The position numbers and the translations under genes are program-made. From Opitutia bacterium UBA5964 (GTDB taxonomy: Bacteria; Verrucomicrobiota; Verrucomicrobiia; Opitutales; Coraliomargaritaceae), in contig DJBY01000097.1 of the NCBI GenBank assembly GCA_002430605.1, positions 511 through 10,786 on the forward strand: DNA of 10,276 bases, read 5' to 3'. Of this stretch, positions 1-6,731 are shown piece by piece (position 1 is the stretch's first letter; each line of letters opens with the position of its first letter). Below the pieces are notes generated by a model. The model saw only the letters and a list, made by a program, of their open reading frames with translations. It was not told where the DNA came from and ran no database searches.

Positions 1-48
1 CGAGATGCGCTCACACCACCATACTCCGCAGAAATAATTGCACCCATG

Positions 49-83
49 CCCCTTAAACGGGGGACTTACGGCTCGCTCATTTT
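49..83 (+). repeat. Hairpin repeat, copy A (REP-like), upstream of the fucosidase
   Basis: The halves CCCCTTAAAC and GGGGACTTAC are separated by one base (G here, A in copy B), followed after 8 bases by CATTTT. The same arrangement with the same spacing recurs at 8404-8438. CCCC at 49-52 can pair with the following GGGG as a small hairpin with a 6-7 base loop. The second palindrome present in copy B (GGGGAC/GTCCCC) is lost here because the 8 bases at 70-77 differ. It lies 21 bases before the fucosidase ATG. It could be a degenerate REP-type palindrome left by a REP-associated transposase, or a shared cis-regulatory site; sequence alone does not decide. Confidence 0.6.
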
Positions 84-103
84 GTGGCATACTCAAAAGA
101 TAT

Positions 104-1612
104 ATGAGAAATGATTCGAACAAACGGTATTTAAATCTACTAGCAGCTGGTTCAGCGATGTTGTTGCTGACCACACTCACCGAAGTATATGCTTCTGGCC
201 CAAATGGATCAGGGGTTCCCGGTTCACCTGAAATGTTGGCACTCGAAGCGAAATGGACGCCAATGAGCGAGTCCGCCGCCAAGCAGCGTGGGCGCGAGCG
301 CTTTAATGATAATAAATATGGAATGTTTATCCACTGGGGCCTCTATTCGCAGTGCGGTGGGGTCTGGCAGGGTGAAAAAATGGAGGACGGTCCCGGCACC
401 GGCCCTTGGGTTGCGGAGTGGATTATGCGGCGCAAAGAGATCCCGCGCGAAGAATATGCCAAACTCGCCGACACCTTTAATCCTGTGAAATTTGATGCCG
501 ACGAGTGGGTGGCAATCGCGAAGGCAGCTGGAATGAAATATATGGTGATTACCTCGAAGCACCATGATGGCTTCGCATTGTTCGATTCGAAGGTGAATGA
601 TTATAATGTGGTGAAGGCGACGCCATTCGGGCGAGACATTATCCGCGAACTCGAGCAAGCGTGCCGCAAGGGCGGTATTTCCTTTGGCGTCTATTATTCA
701 CACGCACTCGACTGGCGAGATGGCGGCGACTCCGGTATGAAAGATTACTGTAATGATAAAAAACCGCAGCAGTTCTTGTTCATCAACAGATTTGATCCAT
801 CACCAGTCAGTTTTGACGACTACATTGCAAATAAGTCCCTGCCGCAGGTGCGCGAGTTGGTTGACAATTATGACTTAGCTGAAATTTGGCTCGATACGCC
901 GATTTATATTCCGGCGCGCTATAGCTTCGAGTTTTATAAAACCATCTATGATGCCAACCCAGAGACTCTGGTCAGCCAACGCATCGGCAATGGCTTTGGC
1001 GATATTGGCACGCCAGGCGATAACGTCATTCCTGATGCAGTGATCGAAAATACCTGGGAGGGCATTGCGACTACAAATAATTCATGGGGCTACAAATCCT
1101 ATGACACAGATTGGAAGTCTCCTTCGGAAACGCTCTACTGGTTGATCGAAAACGTCAGCAAGGGGGGCAATTTTTTGCTCAATGTCGGCCCCGATGGTTC
1201 TGGAACCATTCCAGCGGAATCTGTGCAGAATCTATTGGAAGTCGGTAAATGGTTAAAGGTCAATGGGCCGGCGATCTACGGCACTAAGCCTTGGAAGGTG
1301 AATCATGAGGGGCCTACGGATCTTAAAATTAAAGGCACAAATCATCGTGAAAAAGAAAAGCTCCGCTTCGAGTTCGAAAGCAATGACTTCTGGTTTACTC
1401 AGAAGAATGGCAAGATCTATGCGATCGCGCTCGCTCGACCTGAAGGCAATACGGTGTCGATACAGTCGCTCAAAGGACTGTCGATTTCCAGTATCCAAGT
1501 GCTCGGTGAATCTGGAGAAGTCAAGTGGTCGGAGACAGACGGTGCGGTCGAAGTGACCCTTCCTGCTTTGGAGACCCAGGGCATGGGCTATGCGCTTGAA
1601 ATTACCCTCTAA
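104..1612 (+). CDS. GH29 family alpha-L-fucosidase, secreted
   Basis: Retaining exo-alpha-L-fucosidase of glycoside hydrolase family 29, expected to remove terminal L-fucose from glycans outside the cytoplasm. From the ATG at 104 the protein is 502 residues, typical for GH29. An upstream TTG at 38 would add 22 residues ahead of the signal peptide, so it is rejected. Residues 1-30 form a signal peptide (basic start, hydrophobic LLAAGSAMLLL, cleavage near VYA/SG). The catalytic barrel shows the family hallmarks KYGMFIHWGLYS (about 72-82) and MVITSKHHDGF (about 147-157), then FGVYYS. The nucleophile is most likely Asp264 in IWLDT, where many relatives have WFDG. Glu319 in the segment WEGIATTNNSWGY is a candidate acid/base. 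SKGGNFLLNVGPDGSG is also a classic GH29 stretch. The C-terminal part looks like the usual beta-sandwich domain. It is the first gene of a tight three-gene run; only 11 bases separate it from the next. Family certain; substrate (fucoidan-type oligosaccharide) inferred from neighbours. Confidence 0.95.
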   Translation: MRNDSNKRYLNLLAAGSAMLLLTTLTEVYASGPNGSGVPGSPEMLALEAKWTPMSESAAKQRGRERFNDNKYGMFIHWGLYSQCGGVWQGEKMEDGPGTGPWVAEWIMRRKEIPREEYAKLADTFNPVKFDADEWVAIAKAAGMKYMVITSKHHDGFALFDSKVNDYNVVKATPFGRDIIRELEQACRKGGISFGVYYSHALDWRDGGDSGMKDYCNDKKPQQFLFINRFDPSPVSFDDYIANKSLPQVRELVDNYDLAEIWLDTPIYIPARYSFEFYKTIYDANPETLVSQRIGNGFGDIGTPGDNVIPDAVIENTWEGIATTNNSWGYKSYDTDWKSPSETLYWLIENVSKGGNFLLNVGPDGSGTIPAESVQNLLEVGKWLKVNGPAIYGTKPWKVNHEGPTDLKIKGTNHREKEKLRFEFESNDFWFTQKNGKIYAIALARPEGNTVSIQSLKGLSISSIQVLGESGEVKWSETDGAVEVTLPALETQGMGYALEITL

Positions 1613-1623
1613 TTGTAATCGCG

Positions 1624-4380
1624 ATGGCAAGTAAACCTTACTTCGTAGCCTGCACCGCATGGATGTTTGCCATCAGTGGAGTCGCCACTGCTGACGACTA
1701 TTTCGTGTCGTCAGCAGGCAGCGATGAAGCTCTTGGCACGCTAGCGGAACCCTTCGCTACCATCCAGCGGGCGGCCGATGTGATGCTTGCGGGAGACACC
1801 TGTTATGTTCGCGGCGGTATCTACCGCGAAACCGTTACTCTTCAGTTGTCTGGGACAGCCGAAGCGCCCATCCGTTTTCTGGCCTACACCAACGAGACGG
1901 TAACAGTGACCGGGCTGGACCTAGTTTCTGGTTGGACGGTTCACAGCGGACCGGTTTACCGCTGCACCGTGCCTTCGGAGGTCAGCCAGCTGTTTGCGGG
2001 TGGCGAACTAATGGTCGAGGCGCGCTGGCCTAACACCGATACCGATTACTTTGAGCCGACCTTGGCGTCCGTCGATTCCGCCACGACGGGAAGCTATGAG
2101 GAACCTATCTCTCTGACGGATAGTACGCTTTCTTCGTTTTCCAATGGCTTCTGGGACGGCGCGAAGTTGTGGTATCTGCCCGGCTCACAATGGGGCTCTG
2201 GTTCGAGCACCATCACCACCCACTCAGGTAATCAACTAAACTTCCTCAACACTAGTCAGCAGGCAGCACTACAAATCGAGAGTGGCAGCAAATATTTCCT
2301 CTACGGAACGCTCAATGCTCTGGATGCGGCCAACGAATGGTTCTACGGCGCTGGGCAGCTGTATTTCCAAGCACCAGGCGACGTCGATCCATCCACGCTG
2401 GTGGTCGAGGCACGCACCCGCACCTACGGATTCGATCTTGGCTCGCACGATTTTGTGGAAATCGACGGGCTCAAGTTTAACGCAGCCACGATCAAGATCG
2501 AGGGAAGCAATTGCCTCGTGGAGAACTGCACCATTCTCTATCCGACTCCCTTCTTCGATAGCGTCATTTGGCAGGGAGGCTACGGGGTCGAGCTGCACGG
2601 CCAGAACAACACGATCCGCCAGTGTGAAATTGCATGGTCATGGGGAGACGGCGTATCGCTGAAGAATACGTCGATCAGTAACACCGTCGAAAACTGCTTG
2701 ATCCACGATTGTAATTGGGCGGGCGGCTGGTCGGCCCCGATCCGCACGCTGGGCACCGGGCACGCCTTGCTTAACAACACCATTTATAATAGCGGCCGCA
2801 GTGGCATTCGTTTTCAGCAGGCAACCAATCTGCGTATCGAGCATAACCACATTTCCCACATGGGCTGGCTGACGAAGGATCTCGGCGCGGTGAAAACAGG
2901 TGGCACTAATGGACTCGGAACCGTGATTGCCTACAACTGGTTGCGCGACCACAACTCCGATGCCTGGTGCACTGGGGTCTATCTCGACAACAACAGCTCC
3001 AACTATCTCGTCCATCACAATGTCGCCTGGAACTTTGACAACGGCATGCGCATGAACTTGGCCACAGGCGATGTCCAAGCCTATAATAACACTTTCTTCA
3101 ACTCCCTTCAAGAGACGATGGCGCAATATGCTCCTGACGGAGAAGTGCTAAGCAATGTTCTTGCCTACAACAACATTGGCACCACGGGTCCCTTCCGTGG
3201 CACCGACCTACAACACAACCTACAGGCCACTGAAGCTAACTTTGACTTTTCAGGAGCGGCGCATGGTGACTTTCGAATTCTAGGGAATTCAACCGCCATC
3301 GACTATGCCCGCGAGATTGCCGGCTATACCGATGGCTATGTCGGAGCTGCCCCAGACGCTGGAGCTTATGAATTCGGTGGCACCGATTGGATTGCTGGTA
3401 TCGACTGGACCCCCGACTGGAACGCCCTGCCAGTCGCCGCGTTCACCCGCAACGAACATACCTTCGACGCCTCCGCCTCCACGGATGCCGATGGATTCAT
3501 CATGCGCTACGACTGGGATTTCGGCGACGGCATCACTGGCTACGGGAAAATCGCATCCCACAGCTATGCCGTGCCAGGCACCTACATCGTGACCCTGGCC
3601 GTCATGGACGAACTGCATGGAATCAGCCAGACTAGCAACGCGGTTGCGGCCAGCTTGACTCAACAATTTTCTGGCGGCACTGATCTGTTCCTCGAATCCG
3701 ATGGCACCTCCAGCAGCAACGGAACCCTGCTAGCTGGCAAGCCAGTTTCCGGAACCGATTCGCTGGATGCACGGCGCGTATTTCTGCAATTCGATCTTTC
3801 TTCCATATTCGGCCTGCCGATCACCCAGGCCGTGTTGCGCCTATACCATATCGAAGGAACTGGCGACACCTATGGCAACGCCTTCCTTCACGCGGTCACG
3901 TCCGATTGGACTTCTGGATCGGTTAGCTTCGATCAGCCAGTCAGCGCCTCGCTCGGCATCCTCGTTGGCAACGCTGGGCCGTTCAATCAATACCATGAGT
4001 TCGACATCTCCGCAGTGGTTCAGTCGTGGCAGGTCGATCCCAGCTCCAATCATGGATTCAGCATCCGTGGCAACGAAGCCAATGGGTTGACCGCCAAATA
4101 TTTCCAATCGTTCGAGGGCGCGAATCCGCCCGAAATCATCGTTACCTATGGTGCTCCGCCACAATTAACCCTCTCTGGGGCGCTTACATCGAGCAGCGAA
4201 CTTGCTCTAGCGTGGGAGAGCCTATCGGGAGCCACTTACTCCGTCGAACGAAGCTTCGACTTGATTAAATGGACTAAAATTACGGAGCTTATCGGGGCGA
4301 CTCCGCCACTGAATAACTACATAGATCCCGAGCCAGTCGACTCTGAGCCTTCGGTCTTCTATCGTATCACTTATCCCTAG
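1624..4380 (+). CDS. Secreted multimodular right-handed beta-helix protein (candidate glycosidase, GH141-like) with PKD and DNRLRE modules
   Basis: A 918-residue exported protein. Residues 1-23 are a signal peptide (cleavage near ATA/DD). Residues about 25-590 form a right-handed parallel beta-helix, opening with YFVSSAGSDEALGTLAEPF and GGIYRETV, as in polysaccharide-active beta-helix enzymes, and closing at DAGAYEF. Recurrent asparagine-rich rungs (NNTIRQCEI, HALLNNTIYNSG, VHHNVAWN) support the fold. Possible catalytic residues are Asp419 (KDLGAVKTGG) and Asp455 (GVYLDNNSS), a paired-Asp layout that I recall for GH141-like enzymes. Then follow a PKD domain (about 603-680, WDFGDG and PGTYIVTLAV), a DNRLRE/CBM96-like domain (about 685-843, RVFLQFDLSS, LRLYH, DISAVVQSW) and a C-terminal Fn3-like module (about 847-918, ending VFYRITYP) that may help anchor or sort the protein. 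There is no obvious Shine-Dalgarno before the ATG, and 15 bases separate the stop from the next gene. Codons look more C-ending than in the flanking genes. Beta-helix and accessory domains are clear; enzymatic class and substrate are inferred, and a lyase is possible. Confidence 0.85.
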   Translation: MASKPYFVACTAWMFAISGVATADDYFVSSAGSDEALGTLAEPFATIQRAADVMLAGDTCYVRGGIYRETVTLQLSGTAEAPIRFLAYTNETVTVTGLDLVSGWTVHSGPVYRCTVPSEVSQLFAGGELMVEARWPNTDTDYFEPTLASVDSATTGSYEEPISLTDSTLSSFSNGFWDGAKLWYLPGSQWGSGSSTITTHSGNQLNFLNTSQQAALQIESGSKYFLYGTLNALDAANEWFYGAGQLYFQAPGDVDPSTLVVEARTRTYGFDLGSHDFVEIDGLKFNAATIKIEGSNCLVENCTILYPTPFFDSVIWQGGYGVELHGQNNTIRQCEIAWSWGDGVSLKNTSISNTVENCLIHDCNWAGGWSAPIRTLGTGHALLNNTIYNSGRSGIRFQQATNLRIEHNHISHMGWLTKDLGAVKTGGTNGLGTVIAYNWLRDHNSDAWCTGVYLDNNSSNYLVHHNVAWNFDNGMRMNLATGDVQAYNNTFFNSLQETMAQYAPDGEVLSNVLAYNNIGTTGPFRGTDLQHNLQATEANFDFSGAAHGDFRILGNSTAIDYAREIAGYTDGYVGAAPDAGAYEFGGTDWIAGIDWTPDWNALPVAAFTRNEHTFDASASTDADGFIMRYDWDFGDGITGYGKIASHSYAVPGTYIVTLAVMDELHGISQTSNAVAASLTQQFSGGTDLFLESDGTSSSNGTLLAGKPVSGTDSLDARRVFLQFDLSSIFGLPITQAVLRLYHIEGTGDTYGNAFLHAVTSDWTSGSVSFDQPVSASLGILVGNAGPFNQYHEFDISAVVQSWQVDPSSNHGFSIRGNEANGLTAKYFQSFEGANPPEIIVTYGAPPQLTLSGALTSSSELALAWESLSGATYSVERSFDLIKWTKITELIGATPPLNNYIDPEPVDSEPSVFYRITYP

Positions 4381-4395
4381 GATGGGTGAAGCATT

Positions 4396-6636
4396 ATGAA
4401 GACACGACAAACCATTATAACTCTGCTCACTTCGCTGCTCATTTACGGATCAGCCGTAGCCGCCGAAACCGTTCTATCGCCCAGTGATGATGTGGCAGCG
4501 GCACTTCGTGACGCGCAGTCGGGCGATGTAATCGCACTAAAGGGTGGATACTATTCCGTCCCCATCAGTCTTTCCGGTATTCGCGGACCACTGACTGTTC
4601 GTGCGATTGATGGCGAACGACCAGTGCTTGATGGAACGATTCCACTGCCCATTTCCAATGATTGGAAAGAGGGGGCGGACGGTATTTGGAGCGTCCAGCT
4701 GTCACGGGATATTTGGCAGCTGTTTGATGATCGCGAAATGCTGCAAACTGCGCGTTGGCCGGATTATTTTATTGGTGATGAGCATTTCTGGAATCAAAAG
4801 TGCAGCTATCGAAAAATGACATCGGAGTCCTCGTTCGGAACAGTGATTGATGAGCGCCCGCTGTCTGGCGTGAACGAACAAGGGAAGAGTCAGCAGGACG
4901 AAGGGGCGCTGTCGCAGGGTAGGACGATCCCCGATGATGTAAATATTCAAACGCTAGCCGACACGGGCGTCAGCATGCAGAGAGCGATTGCAATATTGAA
5001 CATCGGCTCATGGCAGACCTGGGCGCAGACAATCGATTCGCATGTGGCAGGCTCTAACAGCTTTACCTACAGCACTGCCTTTACTGATCAGGGTGAAGGC
5101 CGTCACTGGAGTCGCGGGATTCAAGCGACAGCCAAAGACCCTGCCATGATTAAGAAGAACTATAAGCTGGGGCAGGCGCACTACATGATCGAAGGCCTTG
5201 CGTGCCTTAATCGTCCTGGTGAATACTGGTTTGAGCAAGAAACTAAGACCCTCTACTTTATTCCGCCGGTAGGCAAAACACCGTCTGAAATGAACCTGCG
5301 CGGCAAGGTGCAGACGTATATGCTGGAGATGAAGGAGTGCTCAGAGTTGACCTTTGATGGCATTGATTTCTTTGGTGCGACTTTTGTCGGACGTGATTGC
5401 AAAAAGATCATGATTACCAACGCTCGCTTTGACTATCCCTCGTGGTCGCGTCGTATGCTGGGCGAGCTTGGACGAGTGCCGACTTCTCGATTTTACACGC
5501 GGAAGATCAAGGGGCAACCGACGCAAAATCAGTTAATCAATTGTGTGTTTCATACGTTCGATGGCAGTGCGCTTCAGCTTGAAAATGAAAAGGGTGACGT
5601 GGTGGATAATATTTTGATCCACGATGCTGACTATAGCTGCATCGGACGCGCGTTGACGATCGATCTCGAAAAATCGAGCGATATCGTTTTGGGACGCGCG
5701 ACCATCTACAATACTGGATCTGGTCAGTGCGTGAAGGTGGGCACTCATACACGCATTACGCAGGGACACTTTTGGGATATCTGCGCATTTCAGTCCGACG
5801 GCACTGCCATTCAAGTTGGCGAGTTTGAGCGTGTTGAGTTTGATCACAATTGGTCGCACGACCATGGGAAATTGTCGTATCGTTTTGATGGCGGCGGCGG
5901 CCCGCCCTCAACCCCGAGTCTAAATGGAACGATGCACCATAACGTTGGGTGGGATTGCGGCCAGATGCAGATCAAGGGTGATAAGCAACTCATCAGCAAC
6001 AACACGCTTTTGAGAACTCCAGGCCTGTGCACGCTGTTGTGGGAAAGGATGAACGGCTTCCATTTCGAAACTGTGGTCGTCAACAATTTGGCTCCTCGCT
6101 ACATGACTCGTTGGTGGGGCAAGGAACCTCCGTTTCCGGGGATCAAACACGACAACCTCTTTGAATCCGATACCGGGCAATACCTGCGCGATCCTGCCAA
6201 TTGGGACTTTCGTCCCAAGAAAGATTCCCCGCTGGTCGATGCCGGAACGCTTACGGATATGAATAAATTCAAATACTACGAAGAGCCTCACTTCGTCGGG
6301 AAATCGCCCGATATTGGTGCGTATGAATTTGATGATCAGAATTATTGGATTCCTGGGTTCCGGTATCCGCACGCCTCTACACCGGTTCCGCCGAACGGTG
6401 CCGTTGCGGTTCAGCAGGATGCCGATCTGATGTTCCTTGGTGGGTATGAGGCTGTCCAGCATCACGTCTGGTTTGGTTCGTCGCCTGACAAGTTGACGCA
6501 GATGAAAGTGTTGACGGATACCAATATATTTTCGCCACCGTCGTTGGTTTCAGGAAAAGAATATTTCTGGCGGGTGGATGCCGTTTCTCAGAATGAAAGT
6601 CACAAGGGTTCAGTTTGGTCGTTCACTGTAAAGTAG
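4396..6636 (+). CDS. Secreted right-handed beta-helix protein, paralogue of the preceding gene, with C-terminal Fn3-like domain
   Basis: A 746-residue exported protein with a signal peptide at 1-23 (MKTRQTIITLLTSLLIYGSA, cleavage near VAA/ET). The ATG sits 15 bases after the previous stop with a weak GGGTG ribosome site. Residues about 25-648 are a beta-helix domain alignable by eye with the previous protein: both have ARWP near residue 120-135, a Y(F/M)(L/I).G segment, EWF or EYWF followed by LYF..P, a DG(L/I).F rung, hhNv rungs, and the terminal D.GAYEF. Conserved acidic candidates are Asp468 (FQSDGTAIQVG) and Asp498 (YRFDGGGG), 30 residues apart, at positions comparable to the Asp pair of its neighbour. 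Residues about 657-746 form an Fn3-like domain (VPPNGAVAVQQDADLMF, HHVWFGSSPDKL, EYFWRVDAV, VWSFTV), common in secreted PVC-group proteins. It lacks the PKD and DNRLRE modules. Role inferred: polysaccharide hydrolase or, less likely, lyase acting beside the fucosidase and sulfatases; the precise reaction is unknown. Confidence 0.85.
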   Translation: MKTRQTIITLLTSLLIYGSAVAAETVLSPSDDVAAALRDAQSGDVIALKGGYYSVPISLSGIRGPLTVRAIDGERPVLDGTIPLPISNDWKEGADGIWSVQLSRDIWQLFDDREMLQTARWPDYFIGDEHFWNQKCSYRKMTSESSFGTVIDERPLSGVNEQGKSQQDEGALSQGRTIPDDVNIQTLADTGVSMQRAIAILNIGSWQTWAQTIDSHVAGSNSFTYSTAFTDQGEGRHWSRGIQATAKDPAMIKKNYKLGQAHYMIEGLACLNRPGEYWFEQETKTLYFIPPVGKTPSEMNLRGKVQTYMLEMKECSELTFDGIDFFGATFVGRDCKKIMITNARFDYPSWSRRMLGELGRVPTSRFYTRKIKGQPTQNQLINCVFHTFDGSALQLENEKGDVVDNILIHDADYSCIGRALTIDLEKSSDIVLGRATIYNTGSGQCVKVGTHTRITQGHFWDICAFQSDGTAIQVGEFERVEFDHNWSHDHGKLSYRFDGGGGPPSTPSLNGTMHHNVGWDCGQMQIKGDKQLISNNTLLRTPGLCTLLWERMNGFHFETVVVNNLAPRYMTRWWGKEPPFPGIKHDNLFESDTGQYLRDPANWDFRPKKDSPLVDAGTLTDMNKFKYYEEPHFVGKSPDIGAYEFDDQNYWIPGFRYPHASTPVPPNGAVAVQQDADLMFLGGYEAVQHHVWFGSSPDKLTQMKVLTDTNIFSPPSLVSGKEYFWRVDAVSQNESHKGSVWSFTVK

Positions 6637-6642
6637 GGCCTG

Positions 6643-6662
6643 TCCGAGAATCGGAAATTTTT
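6643..6662 (+). terminator. Possible factor-independent terminator after the beta-helix gene
   Basis: TCCGA at 6643-6647 and TCGGA at 6651-6655 form a perfect 5-bp stem with a 3-base loop, followed by AAATTTTT (6655-6662). It starts 7 bases after the stop of the second beta-helix gene, at the correct place to end the three-gene transcript. The stem is short, and its left half overlaps the left inverted repeat of the MITE-like element, so termination is plausible rather than shown. Confidence 0.35.
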
Positions 6663-6673
6663 GGTAAATTAGT

Positions 6674-6702
6674 TTTAGCTCGATCGATACGCTCTTTAAA
6701 AT
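6674..6702 (+). promoter_or_regulatory. Weak sigma70-like promoter candidate for the first sulfatase
   Basis: TTTAGC (6674-6679) and TAAAAT (6697-6702) are separated by 17 bases, inside the AT-rich 95-base gap before the sulfatase. The -10 is good and the -35 poor. A start near 6709 would give a leader of about 23 bases before the ATG at 6732. If real, the sulfatase has its own promoter and the upstream terminator candidate makes sense. Confidence 0.2.
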
Positions 6703-6731
6703 TAGATGTGGACAGTCCCACGCATATTACG

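Larger units (their letters stand above)
6636..6719. mobile_element. Possible MITE-like element with imperfect 10-base terminal inverted repeats
   Basis: GGGCCTGTCC (6636-6645) and GGACAGTCCC (6710-6719) pair at 9 of 10 positions, so read inward both ends begin GGG(C/A)CTGTCC, the look of transposon termini. The 64 bases between them are clearly more AT-rich than the flanking genes and hold a central palindrome TCGATCGA (6680-6687). The left end falls in the last base of the stop codon of the beta-helix gene. I see no convincing target-site duplication: the bases outside are ...AAGTA and ACGCA... It might instead be a long stem with a regulatory role. A transposase is not present in the window. 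Confidence 0.35.

Noticed and set aside
1..48. Possible end of an upstream gene at the window edge
   Set aside because: Frames 1 and 2 are open from base 1 (stops at 112 and 35), but the stretch is too short to tell coding from chance.
38..103. TTG-initiated N-terminal extension of the fucosidase
   Set aside because: It would put 22 residues encoded by the hairpin repeat before a good signal peptide; the ATG at 104 gives a normal exported GH29.
2638..3126. 162-residue minus-strand open frame opposite the first beta-helix gene
   Set aside because: Antisense shadow; the + strand frame has a signal peptide and coherent beta-helix rungs, while the antisense product has no recognisable feature.
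5920..6465. 181-residue minus-strand open frame opposite the second beta-helix gene
   Set aside because: Antisense shadow of a convincing coding region; no motif, start signal or operon context.
6615..6731. TTG-initiated extension of the first sulfatase
   Set aside because: It overlaps the preceding gene, runs through the AT-rich inverted-repeat element and buries the signal peptide that starts at 6732.
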